Shown here: positions 9,943 to 20,939 of the stretch, piece by piece | How positions within the stretch are numbered: the first letter of the stretch is position 1 | Layout: every line of letters starts with the position of its first letter | From: Athripsodes cinereus | Lineage: Eukaryota > Arthropoda > Insecta > Trichoptera > Leptoceridae | NCBI GenBank assembly: GCA_947579605.1 | Contig: OX388310.1 | Span: 2,914,001 to 2,978,000 of the forward strand | Reading direction: 5' to 3' | DNA: 64,000 nt | Made by a program: the position numbers and the translations under genes | Notes under the pieces: generated by a model | Seen by the model: only the letters and a program-made list of their open reading frames with translations | What the model was told of the DNA's origin: nothing | Database searches by the model: none

Positions 9943-10138
9943 CGATCTCCAAAGTGCTCTCTTGTTCTGAACTCTGCTGTAAGCCATATCCTGTTGGTCC
10001 TCTCCACTGTTCAACAGCTTCCTAGTCCTGATTCTGATTCCTCTACCGCATGTCACAGAACATTCCATCCAGTCTGACCAAGGAGTAGTGGGGCAGTTAG
10101 CATCTTCTTCTTCTTTGCTGTTGCCGTCTTGGTTTAGC
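9943..10138 (-). CDS. F-spondin-like gene, exon with N-terminal part of a TSR
   Basis: This 196-base exon runs from the acceptor CTTGTTCACAG to the donor GATCG|GTCAGT. The GA left by the exon at 13283 plus the first G here makes Glu; the exon ends on a codon boundary. It encodes a short acidic linker (LNQDGNSKEEEDA), then TSR sequence NCPTTPWSDWMECSVTCGRG followed by IRIRTRKL. The Trp ladder and alternating Arg residues are typical of layered TSR packing, and W-x2-W is the usual C-mannosylation context. The later cysteines are absent here and appear only in the next exon after an acidic insert. A six-cysteine count for this TSR requires both exons. Confidence 0.87.
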
Positions 10139-10270
10139 CTGTGAACAAGAAATAAAAGAAAAATGAGTCAGTAAAAAGAAGAAGAGCTTTCCTATCCTTT
10201 AAGCCTTGCAACATCAATATATTTAGATGCAAAATTTGTTTGATCGCCTTACCAATTTTCTTAAGAGTTT

Positions 10271-10608
10271 TCAGTCTATACGAAGGGTGGCCAACCAGGG
10301 GCACGTTGTGTGTCTACGTGCGGTCCGCGAAGCATATACACACTTTTTTTATAATAGTCGGTACAAGTAGCCGTTACTTTTTTGAAAGAGGTCTTTTGAG
10401 AAAATATTCTCAAAGAAAACCGAGGAGTTTTGAAACGTTTCTAATTCCTATATCATTTTGAAAATTTGACGACAGGGGACGGGGGGGGGGTAGAAATTTT
10501 AAGGTGAAGTAAAATGATCAAATGTTCCGTATATGGAGTATATTGTTGTGCGGCCCGGTAGGAAATCTCATTCTGAAATTTGGCCCGGCTGCTGAAAAGG
10601 TTGGCCAC
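10271..10608. mobile_element. hAT-like non-autonomous element
   Basis: AGGGTGGCCAACC (near 10279) is mirrored by GGTTGGCCACCC (near 10599), typical of hAT inverted ends. The interior includes GCGGTCCGCG and TGCGGCCCGG segments and a run of G near 10482. The flanks AGTCTATA and AGTTTATA match in 7 of 8 bases, consistent with an 8-bp target duplication. No transposase ORF is present. Confidence 0.6.
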
Positions 10609-11224
10609 CCATAGTTTATACAATAAAGGTTGATGGTAAGAACTAACAAGTCATTCAAATGAAATGAAGAATTTTAAACATAATCTACCGAAAATGATAA
10701 ATTGGTTCTTATTCATGCCAGGTTAGTATGAAAACCACTAAATAAAATCAATAATCAGGAATGTTTGTGTTGAAATGTTTCGAAATAATATTCAGCAATA
10801 GAATTTCGAGGCTTAAAATAAAATAAAATTCTGTACAGTGCATTCATTTTCAAAATACGAGACAATATAAAGCTTATATGTTCATAGAACGTATGCAGCT
10901 TGTATGTTTATAGGTACTTCGCAGTGATATATTGTTGAAAAATAATAACAGCAAATACAGTGGACGAAATCCGAAAAACGACATGTCCGAAGATGAATAC
11001 AGGAAATACCTACATATTTTCATTTTAAGTTGTTTTTTGTCACAACAGCATGAATATGGTTATTCACTACCATAACAATATAAAAATCAAATTAGTAATA
11101 ATAAATTGATAATGATAAAATCCTGCAGTAATAAAATATATAGTATAGTCCTAAATTTACGCTTTCAGTACAAATTCACAAGTATCTATTTTGTAACCAA
11201 TATACAAAACAAAACTATATACAA

Positions 11225-11400
11225 CTATCATACCTTCACGACAACCCACTAGTGAAGAAGCTAGCAAACCAGCTACATGAAATAAATATGCAAGCTGTCC
11301 TCATTGTGTTAACAAAAAAATAAGACATTCGGGATGGGTGGCAAACCTCATCGTTGAATTTAAGATGTAAAATGTTTTTGTTTTTCAAACTTTACAGAGT
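11225..11400 (-). repeat. Family X copy
   Basis: It matches the 5985-6165 copy, including AAGACATTCGGGATGGGTGG and CAAACCTCATCGTTGAATTT. It lies in the intron in the same strand sense as the gene. Confidence 0.65.
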
Positions 11401-11629
11401 TTGTTTACAGAGCAGTCGCGAAAATTTGCGGAAATGAGCAGTCCACGGAAATAAAACAAAATGGTAAACGTAAATAAATTTTTATTTGGACTATAGCCAA
11501 AAGCTGAATATGAAAAAGTAAATCATATTTAAATTGCCTACATTAAATATGATTATGTGGTCAATTCTACTGATTGGTGACAATCTATATTAATTTACAT
11601 CATATATCGGATAAGACGGGATAACACTT

Positions 11630-12045
11630 TCAACGACAATTTTGAGATTCAGGCTCATGTCACCATTGAGCACTGAATCGCGTATAGTAATATATTTCTG
11701 TGTATATGTGTGTTTGTGTTAATGTTGATGAGAGAAAAATTGATCCAGTTGATTTGTATATTGTTTTGACATTGTGAATAATTTATTGGTTTAATTTTGT
11801 ATTGTGCTGGTAGATTTGATGAATGAACATTTGATGAATGTACATGAGAACTGAAAGTTTGCTATTTCTTATATGTGTATTAATATTTCTAGCTAATTCT
11901 TATATGTGTGTTAATAATTATTATAGTTGATATCCGACCCTCCGCACAAGCATTTGGTTGCTTATGGAGGGAGCATTTTACTATGTGTAATATTATTTTG
12001 TTATTATTAATATCAATTTATACTGTGTATTTATGAATGAAATAA
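11630..12045 (+). repeat. LINE 3' UTR-like repeat, plus copy
   Basis: About 400 bases match 45640-46015 in inverse orientation. Shared landmarks are TTGAGCACTGAATCGCG, TACATGAGAACTGAAAGTTT, and a hairpin made of CCGACCCTCCGCACAAGCAT and TGCTTATGGAGGGAGCATTT. The plus strand is rich in G+T. It has no ORF and its identity beyond 'retroelement 3' end' is unknown. Confidence 0.55.
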
Positions 12046-12559
12046 TAAAAAAAAATCGGATTATAATACCAAAAGCTTTTGTCTGTTCTGCATAAAAAAA
12101 AACAGAAACCTTAGATCAGGTTAAGTTGCGAATATTTCGGGCTTTATCCAATACGAAACGACCGAAAGTCGAAATCAATTTCAAAACACATAAAATATTT
12201 TGAATGAGCTTTTAATAAATATTCTGTTTGTGCACTAACAACAAGCTATATTATCAATTCAGTGAGGGGATATTTGCAAAAGCGTACATTTTTTGCGTGC
12301 AAATAATTACAAAGGATGAACTAGATATTGAAAAGCGGCATCAGAATCATTTAAATTTACAAAATATAAAAAAAGTGTACACGGAAATTCGACGTGCATT
12401 CTACTTGTAATAAAAATTTACTAAAAAAAAGTAGTCTATATTGTATGCCAATAATTTGTGAATAAATGGATATGCGTGCATTTTTAAAGAAATTATTCAA
12501 ACTAAAAATTAAATGGTTTAAAATTTATTAAAAAACATTTTCATAATGTTTATGTTGAT

Positions 12560-12770
12560 ATTTTCAACAGATAGAATGACTTTATCTGCAGAATAGAGAC
12601 TCTTCTGTGATTTTTTTCTTTTTTATTATGGCTCCTTTTAAAAATTTAATTATTTTTTTTCTCCCTTTTGATTTGTGTTTATTTTTTTCCTGCTGAGATC
12701 GCTTTGGCCCAAAGTTGTTGTGGTCTCAGCGCAGGGTGGAGTTATTAAGATAATTATAATAAACTACATT
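12560..12770 (+). repeat. Repeat family H with terminal hairpin
   Basis: It ends in GCTGAGATCGCTTTGGCC, a short spacer and GGTCTCAGC, which pair as a hairpin. Related copies occur inside the element at 16310-16974 (near 16790) and at 41330-41510. Confidence 0.5.
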
Positions 12771-13282
12771 TTAGAAGTCTTTTGTTCTTTTAAAACCTAC
12801 TGATTGCGATAAATGAATGCTCTTCGGAAACATGGGAAAGAAACCATTAATTTATATTGATTTGAAAAATCCTTATGTCAACTAAGTATCTGTGAAAAAA
12901 ATGACCAAATACAAAAAAATAAAATAGCAAACAAAATATGAGAGGCTTAGGGTCGAAAACGGACAAATCTATTAATATTAAAATGTCAATAGTGCCCTTT
13001 AACTATCTTTTTTTGTTTTTCATATTATTAATTTAAATTTCTTTGCATATGTTTATACAAATTTCATAAAGTACGAATATTTTGGAATGTGCAGTTTTAT
13101 AAAGCTCAATACAAAGAATGTTTTTGGATACTTGGATAAAAAAAATAGATTTGTCCAATATCGATACCAAAACATACAAGAAAGAACATCTAGAAACACA
13201 GAAAATATCAAACACTATGTAAATGAATCTACGGCAACAAAAAATTTGAAGTCTTTTATGTCGACAGCAAAAATTTTCATAC

Positions 13283-13510
13283 TCTGGACAGCCTTCAGCA
13301 ACTCCAACACATTCCTCAGTCTGCTGAAGTATTGGTCTGGTACTGAGCTTTTGATAGCACCTCTTGAAGGCACCTTTAACTTTGAACTTTCTGGATCTGA
13401 CGCGATAGCCCCAGCCGCAGGACGCACTGCAGAAAGACCAACTCGTCCATTCTGTCAAACCGCAAGGACCGTCTCTTTGTGCCGGGTCAGGTTCGTATTC
13501 TGAAGGAACC
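13283..13510 (-). CDS. F-spondin-like gene, exon with a complete TSR
   Basis: This 228-base exon runs from the acceptor AATCATACAG to the donor CCAGA|GTATGA. Its first G pairs with the CG left by the exon at 63890 to give Arg, and it ends with GA, completed by the next exon. It encodes a linker (VPSEYEPDPAQRDGPC) and a TSR: GLTEWTSWSFCSASCGWGYR, then VRSRKFKVKGAFKRC, and cysteines in TEECVGVAEGC. It shows the WxxW motif, the CSxxCGxG core and the terminal cysteines of a class 1 TSR. The nearest recognisable start-like codon is only TTG inside the domain, so this is an internal exon. Confidence 0.9.
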
Positions 13511-13717
13511 CTGTATGATTTTGAAAAAGAAAAGAGTTGGAAAAATATTCTAAATCCATCTACATTATTTTTAATTTATATCCATTAACAAAATCCATTT
13601 GAAATGTTTCGTAGAATCTAGATTAACGCCAAATATCACATTTCACAATTTTTCCAAACCTATTCACTGCGCTCGTGTTTAGGTAGGAAAATTCCATAAT
13701 TAAATGAAAAACAAATG

Positions 13718-13848
13718 CTTTTTCTACTCTATTGATTTTTGTTGCGAGAGATATTTAAGAACATTGACAAACGAGACTGACCATATCCTTCAAAGACAAA
13801 AGACGTCTTTCTTAATAAAAATCAATATAGTAGAAAAAACTTGTATCG
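13718..13848. repeat. Foldback element (GACGTCTTT family)
   Basis: TCTATTGATTTTTGTTGCGA near 13728 and AATAAAAATCAATATAGTAG near 13816 are inverted arms. The family hallmark AAAGACGTCTTTCTT is at about 13800. Related copies are near 16150, 38690 and 46225. Confidence 0.5.
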
Positions 13849-13861
13849 ATTTTAATTTTAT

Positions 13862-14312
13862 TTGTTCAATGACAGCATAAATTTGAAGCTCCGCCAAAGA
13901 ATGATTAAGTGCTATGTATGGTCTGTTTTATTGTATGGATGTAAAACATGGACCTTAAAAGTCAATACAATGAACAGACTGGAAGCATTTGAAATGTGGC
14001 TCCATCGCCGTATGCTCAGAATTCCCTGGACCGACATGGTTACCAATACCGAAGTCCTGAGGCGAGCTAGAGTTGACAGGGAGCTGTTATCAATCATCAA
14101 GGTTCGGAAGGTTTCACATCTGATATTGAAGGGGAAAATTGAGGGACGCCGAGGTCCCGGTAGGAGACAGATGTCCTGGCTGCGAAACATAAGGGAGTGG
14201 ACCGGCATCCGAAGTGTGGAAGAGCTGTTCCGAGCAGCGCAGGACAGGGACAAGTTCGCCGAGGTGATCGCCAACGTTGGGCACTTGAAGAAGAAGAAGA
14301 AGATACAGAGTA
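13862..14312 (+). mobile_element. 5'-truncated LINE (RTE-like), reverse transcriptase C-terminus
   Basis: An open frame from 13862 encodes the C-terminal region of a non-LTR retrotransposon polyprotein: WSVLLYGCKTWTL, then RLEAFEMWLHRRMLRIPW, TEVLRRARV, and GRRGPGRRQMSWLRN ending VIANVGHLKKKKK. The YGCxTW and EMWxxRRMLR blocks are hallmarks of these elements, and I would place it near the RTE clade without being certain. The 3' end is an AAG microsatellite. The catalytic part is missing, so it is dead. Fragments of the same family are at 27880-28170, 44220-44360, 58285-58345 and 60415-60575. Confidence 0.75.
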
Positions 14313-14314
14313 AT

Positions 14315-15340
14315 TGTTATTTAAATATCTTATTATTATATCTATCCTGTGTTGGTTACCTCCCATGTATTCAATTGTCAATGTATTTCGAGATTGAGTG
14401 CTCTGGTCACTCAAAAATAAGTGGATGGCTTTTAAACGTAGAACAGAAGAGTAAGTAAATTAAAATATATCAAAACGAACGACGGTGGCGCTGACGGACA
14501 CAAAATATCTATGTGGTAAGAGACTATAAAAAATAACGATTGTACCCAGTTAAGATTTTTTCATTATATTCTGGAAAGGAACATTAAGAGCAAAATGTAT
14601 AGCGAGAGAATATGCAAAAAGGGATAGGTAATAATAATATGTACTTACATAAACAAGGTCGAAGAATAAAAATAAATAATAATATATTCTAATAAATATG
14701 AATCTTTTTTTAACAACATACATACTACGTATCCTGCTCGTAAAATAATTACATTTTCCCGGAACCTTTTTCGGGGGGATAAGTTTTCTTTACAGATAAG
14801 AATGAAGCTGTATCACAAAATAAGGACCTAATAAAAAAAGGATCCTCCCTCCCTTTACTCCTATGGTTATTTATTAATAACTAACTTTAAGCCCGGCAAC
14901 GAATGCATATTAAATTGAAAAAATAAAACAGTTTTGTGGATATCATAAGGATAAGTTTTTTTCAATAAAGGCAATGTTCACCACATATTTTGTACCGTTC
15001 TTGGAGACATACCGTGCTCCTTAACGACACGCACATGCACAGAAATAGGAATATGCCTTCCTCTCTGCGTAGTATCGTTAGGTTCTCGAAAGGAATATCA
15101 GGTTACCAAAAAAAGTACAGGAGTACCTACTTGACGGCGAAACAGTTTTTCTTTGTGGCCAATAAGTCTGCATGTTCTCTAGGTCCAGAAGTTGGTATGG
15201 TACATAAGGATAAGGAATGCCACTTTTCCTGAATATTATATTTTTTTTTATCACGAAGGGGATGAATTGTAGGAATGTGTATTATTAGAGTAAGTCCCCT
15301 AACTACTCCATTTGAGCAAGATGGCATGCTTGTGCGGTGG
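14315..15340. other. Unassigned intronic stretch
   Basis: A+T-rich sequence without a recognisable exon or repeat boundary. ORFs here (for example 14990-15232) show no domain features. Confidence 0.4.
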
Positions 15341-15344
15341 TAGA

Positions 15345-15560
15345 TATATTTTAATCAACCTTCTTAAAGGTTCCGTCGGCCCGGGCGTCCCTCTTTCACA
15401 ATACACCATTCCTATGACAACGACATCAAAGCGCAAGGAATGTCGTGGAGAGAGGTGACGCAATTGGCGCAGAGACGTTCTGAATGGAGGAGGCTGATTT
15501 CTGCCCTGGGCTCCCGAGAGGAACGTTGAGGGCGATGTGTGTGTGTGTGTGTCCTAATAA
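15345..15560 (+). mobile_element. LINE 3' end fragment (family with SWREV/LAQRR tail)
   Basis: The frame over GGTTCCGTCGGCCCGGGCGT gives RPGRPSFTIHHSYDND, then GMSWREVTQLAQRR and WRRLISALGSREER before a stop. A (GT)n run follows. The minus-strand copy at 44412-44745 shares RRPGLPSFTIHRSYDND and GMSWEEVMRLAQRR. This is a typical LINE C-terminus ('GRP...W...D...WR'). Confidence 0.65.
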
Positions 15561-15989
15561 ATAGCGAAATAAGTGGAGGAAAACAAATGAAATGGAAATA
15601 CTTATTGAATGTCTTTCTTCTAAAAATTTACATACTTTTATACCTCTCTAAATAAAAAACTTTAAAAAATATGATAAATTCACACTATTGCTCAATATCG
15701 GAAAAAAAGTATTTATTTTTCCACTGCTTAAAATATGAGCGCCTATAAAGGACATTTATAGATACTGAAAAATGTACTAAAATATTTATTCAGGAATTCT
15801 GTAACTACCTACACTTCTAACGGACAATCTAAAAGGAAACTTTCCTTATTATTCTCTCAATTTTTGATTAATGGTTTGACCATTCATATAACGTAACAAT
15901 CAATTTTATGTTATTTTTTATTATTATTATTATGACAAACAATTCCGAGATTTATGAGTCAGAAATTCTAATGCTCAATAACATAAACT

Positions 15990-16110
15990 CTCAGTGTAGC
16001 ACCCAGTAAAGAAGTGGTCTCCGTCTCTTTTCCGGAAGTTTTAGAGTGTCCTGTTAAAGACAATAAAGATATAATATATTTTAAATTCAGTGATGAGTTT
16101 AGCAAACCAT
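15990..16110 (+). repeat. Family X fragment (5' half)
   Basis: CACCCAGTAAAGAAGTGGTC, GTTTTAGAGTGTCCTG and TTAAATTCAGTGATGAG follow the order of the complete copy at 25838-26100. Confidence 0.55.
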
Positions 16111-16147
16111 ACTGAATGTGAATTAAATAAAAACAATTTATCTATTC

Positions 16148-16262
16148 CACTATACGATTTATCAACAATAGAGACGTCTTTCGTCTTTGATTATAAAAAT
16201 CAGATTGACAATGTCCTTACAAGATGAAAGAAGTATATCTCATCAATAAATCGTAGGGTAGA
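16148..16262. repeat. Foldback element (GACGTCTTT family), fullest copy
   Basis: CACTATACGATTTATCAACA and the inverse TAAATCGTAGGGTAGAAT form arms about 45 bases long, with AGAGACGTCTTTCGTCTTTG in the left arm. There is no ORF. Confidence 0.55.
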
Positions 16263-16309
16263 ATGCAAATATTTGTTTTATTTAATTCGCTTTGAAATTC
16301 TACTACCTA

Positions 16310-16974
16310 CAGGGATGTCGCGAATATTCGCATCCGCATCCGTAAATGCGGAGCTTCCGCATGTATTTAGACATCTGCATCCGCATCCGCAATAATCAAT
16401 GCGGATGCGCATGTAATATAAGTTGCGACAAGAAAGAAATTGGGCGGGGCCAGCGAATGTCGCGTGCCGGTCGCACTTGAAATTAAGCAATGGAAACGAA
16501 AAAATTGGTGAGAAGATCCGACGCGTTTGTAGGCAGTGTTCTTAGTGAACAATTATATAGAAGCGCGGGTCTAATTTATGAACCTTAGCATGACCGGATT
16601 GAATCAGAAAAGGCGACAATATTACTTTTTATTACGTAAAATGCTCCTATTTAAACTTCATTTACTAATTGTAATAAGTATAAATGTTAATAATTACTAC
16701 ATATATCAATATTTTAATTCTTAATTCAAATTAACATACGGAGAATTTGTAGGGAAAGTGGAAACACTATTGTTAATATTTGTTCTCTCTGGGATCGCTT
16801 TGGCCGAAGGCTGTAATGGTCCCAGTAGATTATGGTGTTGTTTAAATAATAATAATAATATACTTTTTTTCTATAACATCTTAAACATCCGCATCCGCGG
16901 ATGTGCGCTTACAAAAATCCGCATCCGCATTCACATCCGCGGCTGTGTAAAATTCGACATCCGCAACATCCCTA
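16310..16974 (-). mobile_element. hAT-like MITE with GGATGC arrays, copy A
   Basis: It begins CAGGGATGTCGCG and ends CGCAACATCCCT, mirror-image ends of about 13 bases. Subterminal blocks are built from repeated GCATCC units. It is collinear with the copy at 20219-20729 in the opposite orientation. It is longer because it carries extra interior sequence, including a family H segment near 16787-16860. The flanks (ACTACCTA / ATACCTAA) look like a decayed target duplication. There is no transposase. Confidence 0.7.
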
Positions 16975-16999
16975 TACCTAAGCACCCAACACAGTGAAT

Positions 17000-17115
17000 G
17001 TCTTAATTTTTTGTTGCCAGGGAGAGGACAGCGTTCATGGTAATTGCATGCGGCTGATCTGCTGGCTACCACAAATGTGGGATATACCATGATGGGATAG
17101 TAGTAGTAGTAGATA
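17000..17115 (+). repeat. Family X copy (3' half)
   Basis: It contains AATGTCTTAATTTTTTGTTG, CTGATCTGCTGGCTACC and TGTGGGATATACCATGATGG, then a TAG microsatellite tail. It starts about 25 bases beyond element 16310-16974. Confidence 0.6.
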
Positions 17116-17119
17116 TAGA

Positions 17120-17735
17120 ATATAATTTAATGGAAAAAAAAACAATGAAGGATTTTGAAAACCTCTATTTTAATTTTGACATTTCGGACTTCAACTATAT
17201 TTTTTTTATGAGATACATGAAAGTTAAAGGTGCTTGAAAAATTACTTTATGGTTAAAGTGACTTTATATCTTATTTATGGAACCAGCCGATAGATTCGTA
17301 ATAAAGGCTTTTATATGTTGACGTGTATTCTTTGATATGTCAAATAACTTTCGTTCTTGAGTTGGTTGCTAATGGATACAACGGTTATCAGACAAAATAC
17401 TTATAATACAAAGAAGAAGAAAATTGTAATACACGAGAAGACAAATTATAGATAATATTATAAATATGATACAAGGTATATTTGTACACTAGGGAACAAC
17501 CTTTTGTCATACGATAGGGAAAATAATATAATAGTTTCAGAAACTCACTGAAATGTTTAAGTCCCTAATGACAAATAAATAATTATATATAGAACCAATC
17601 AGATATCTCAGCTGGAGGACCATGTTATTACAATGTATCAATATTGTGCAAAATTTAATCCAAGATGTGAAGAAAATGTCTGAACTCTTAAGAATTGGCC
17701 CTAGGCTGGCTAAAATTTCGGTATCTGTATCTGTA
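17120..17735. other. Unassigned intronic stretch
   Basis: No exon or clear repeat was recognised. The ORF at 17622-17894 overlaps the repeat that follows and shows no family features. Confidence 0.35.
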
Positions 17736-17739
17736 TCTT

Positions 17740-17980
17740 CACCGATTTCATTATCATCACTGTCAAGATTTAAGGTACGTCAATTGAGAAACATTGAATG
17801 CAAACCATATAAGAAACCTTATTTGGGATCTTACATATCTTTCAGATCACTAATGCGTCTAGATTTCTCGTTAAAATTGCGCCGCACAGCATAAGCATAA
17901 TTATAGGTGTATAGTGTAATTATAGGTGTCATCTGCGCTTTGTGCCCAAATCCAGTTAAACAATAACAAAAAAAGTAAAC
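17740..17980 (+). repeat. Relative of the element at 4985-5340
   Basis: TGCAAACCATATAAGAAACC and TTGGGATCTTACAT match the inverse of 5215-5265. The right end has GTGCCCAAATCCAGTTAAAC as in the palindrome at 4985-5100. Confidence 0.5.
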
Positions 17981-18639
17981 ATTTATAGATATAATCAAAG
18001 AGTAAGTCAATAACAGGATCGCTCATATTGCTGCAAAGGAGACACCGACTGACTTGCGTCCACGAGAAAGACCATAAAACAGGACAGCCTCAGCATCTCT
18101 AGGAAGAAGAACTTTTCAAAGTATCATTGGATCAGTGATCTAAAATTTGACTCATTTATAAAAAAGGAATTGGCTGGTTACTCAACCAATGGATGGTGAA
18201 ATATATTAGGTATAAAATGTATTGAAAAGCAAGAAATTATGAAAACACCACACACACATATTGTACAAGCGGATACAGCGCAAATACATTGTACAAGATG
18301 GGTAGGAAGGAGGAGGTGGGATGGGTAAATATCGGGAAATGGGAAAACTCGTGCCTTGGAGGATATACAGAATTGAAATTGACAGAAGAATAAGATGATA
18401 TATGAGGGGTTCATACGCAAAGGTATATCGATCCTAGAACAGTGAAATCAAGAAAATTTCTACTTGATATATATTTTTCTAGTTGAATTGTTTATGAAAC
18501 TCCATATTTAAAAATTGATCTACTCGAAAATAAAATGAAGGCAGGTTTTCAATATAATATTCATTAAATTACAACAGTGTTACCAGGGAAGAAATTAACA
18601 TGATAATCATATTTTTTTTATTTTAAATCACTCCATATT

Positions 18640-18830
18640 AATCATTCCAATAAATCCAACTCGGGAAATGATCAGAAACATTCTGTTCACTCAGAGAATC
18701 AATCCACGACCCCTTGCTTACGAGGCGAGACACTCGCCTCGCTTTGATACAGAATGTTTCTGCTTGTTTCTTGAACTGTAATGATTGGAATGATTCATCT
18801 GGAGTGGTTTAAAATAAAACAAAAATATTA
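18640..18830. repeat. Foldback element
   Basis: TTAATCATTCCAATAAATCC and CAGAAACATTCTGT are mirrored by ACAGAATGTTTCTGC and GATTGGAATGATTC. The centre carries GCGAGACACTCGCCTCGC, itself a small hairpin. Confidence 0.5.
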
Positions 18831-19159
18831 ATATTAGCGGCATTTACAATGTGATAATTTCTCGACATGATTAATAAAAACGAGTTTTCATTCTATTTCA
18901 CTTCGAGTTTTCAAAGTGCTCGTCAATGATACTAACGTGTGGAAACCGGTCGCAAAATTAAAATTACTAGTGATAATTTAAAAACATAAGAAGGAAACTC
19001 TTTTCTATCAATCATAAAAAAATATTAACATCTACATTTCTAAGTAAGTAAATCCAGTCTCCGACATCCAATTCTGTCAAAAATTTTAATGAAATATGAA
19101 AATGTCTGTTTTCATAGTTAAATATTTGTAAAAAAATCATAATCAAGAGGTTTGCAACC

Positions 19160-19285
19160 CATTCAAAGGTCTTATTTTTTTATTGGCACGGATGGTACAG
19201 GCTTCATACATAAAATGCATCTGGTCTTTTGGCTACTTCGCTTGTGGGATATGCCGTGATAGTAGGTGTAGTAGTATAATTGTTT
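19160..19285 (+). repeat. Family X copy (3' half)
   Basis: It contains TATTGGCACGGATGG, ATGCATCTGGTCTTTTGGCT and CTTGTGGGATATGCCGTGAT, then a GTAGTA tail. Confidence 0.65.
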
Positions 19286-20210
19286 TTGAAAAATGGATCA
19301 ATGCGCCTTCGCGTTTGAACCCTTCACATTACTTATTTTGTTTTCAATACGGCCACTAAGAATAATGTGTCTTGAGAAACTTAATTTAAACTCAATCGAG
19401 ATGAAGAAACTTCACTGAATATTTTAGTTTATTACTCCGAGTTGTGTTTCTTGTTTTGGGTAGAAACAAAATAAGTTTTCCATCAAAATATTGTATCGAG
19501 TTTATAATACTATTATTCACCAATACTAGTTTTGGAAATTCGGAATGAAATACGTTAACCCATTTACCATCAAAAATGAAAAGTTTATTTTATCAATGTG
19601 ATAAAATCTTTATATCACGTAGGTAATTGAAATCTATGGTATAGACTATTTACGCCGTACTAGTTTTCGCTAAAAAACGTGTTTTTCAAAAAAAAAAATT
19701 AAATTATTATTATTATTTTTGGACAATATTAAAGTGTCGTTTACGTGCCGAAGCACCTCAAGGACACTGTACAATTCATAAATTCTAGGACATTACATCC
19801 ACTATGTTATTATTCCGCTGTCCATTGTTTGTGATATTAGCTTAGAGACAAAAACAGATGACAATGAACTAGTTCCGAAAGGCCTCTTCCAAATATATAT
19901 ATTTTATTTTATTGATTATCCAAGTAAAACAAACAGTCATTCAGTACATATTACAAATAAATATATTAAATAAATAATTGACCAGTGAAGTTTGCGTATA
20001 TAACTAATAAATCAGCATGTTCACAAGTCTACAAAAATAAAGGAAAAATAAAAATAAAATTTATATTTTAAAAGTTACAGCGTCACATGATTTAATAGTC
20101 ATTTTAATATAGGTAAGGTAATGTTTTAATAATTCCTTTGCCAAAAAAAATGTGACAAAAGGCGATGTACTCGAATAAACAATCATAAATGGATGTGCGT
20201 ACCTACGGTA

Positions 20211-20737
20211 CTACATATCAGGGATGTTGCGGATGTCGATTTTTACACATCCGCGGATGTGAATGCGGATGCGGATTTTTAAAGGCTCACATCCGCGGAT
20301 GCGGAAGCGAATGCGGATGCGGATGTTTAAGATGTTATAGAAAAAAGTAGGAACTATCTTAGTTGGTAGGCCCCACTGTCAAATATGTGACGAAATTGTT
20401 GCTACAATAATATTATGGATTTTTTGGCGAAACATTTTTTTCTTTTTTGTTATTTGCAAGAAAATAAAATAAAACCCGCAAAAATAAAAACGCGTTGGAT
20501 CTTGTCACCAATTTTTTCGTTCCCATTGGTTAATTTCAAGTGCGAACGGCACGCGCCATTCGCGGCCCCGCCCCATTTCTTTCTTGTCGCAAATTGTCTT
20601 ACATCCGCATCCGCATGAACATCCGCATCGATTATTGCGGATGCGGATGCGGATGCGGATGCAGATGTCCAAATACATGCAGAAGCTCCGCATTTGCGGA
20701 TGCGGATGCGAATATTCGCAACATCCCTGCTACATAT
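20211..20737 (+). mobile_element. hAT-like MITE with GGATGC arrays, copy B, with 8-bp target duplication
   Basis: The element is 20219-20729 (511 bases). The ends are CAGGGATGTTGCGG and GCAACATCCCTG. It is flanked by identical 8-mers CTACATAT at 20211-20218 and 20730-20737, the target-site size of hAT transposons. The subterminal regions are arrays of GGATGC-type hexamers in both orientations, and the interior has a GC-rich block near 20540-20590 (CGAACGGCACGCGCCATT). There is no transposase, so it is non-autonomous. The clean duplication argues for fairly recent insertion. Confidence 0.85.
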
Positions 20738-20939
20738 ACCTACTACCAAGTACGCATGTAAAAAGCAAATCAACTTGGGTATTGCTTCAGAACAGGCTTA
20801 GGTCTAGTGAGGCAATATATCCAAGTACAAATTATTTTTATTTTAGTGTTTAAGTTGAATTGTTAAGTAAATATTATATATTCTGTATTATACATTGTAA
20901 ATTTGTTGGAAATAAAAAATAAATAATAATAAAATAAAA

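Larger units (their letters stand above)
10139..13282 (-). other. Intron between the exons at 13283-13510 and 9943-10138
   Basis: This 3.1-kb intron joins phase-compatible exons. It contains a hAT-like element (10271-10608), a family X copy (11225-11400), a LINE 3' UTR-like repeat (11630-12045) and a repeat with a GATCGCTTTGGCC hairpin (12560-12770). The rest is unassigned A+T-rich sequence. Confidence 0.7.

Noticed and set aside
13087..13503. 138-codon plus-strand ORF over the TSR exon
   Set aside because: It is antisense to the exon at 13283-13510, whose cysteines, Trp motifs and splice sites fit the minus strand.
16278..17090. ORFs of 61-79 codons on both strands
   Set aside because: They read through the hexamer arrays of MITE copy A and the neighbouring family X copy.
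20450..20853. Several overlapping ORFs with Ile-Arg and Cys-Gly repeats
   Set aside because: They are translations of the GGATGC hexamer arrays of the MITE at 20219-20729 on both strands.
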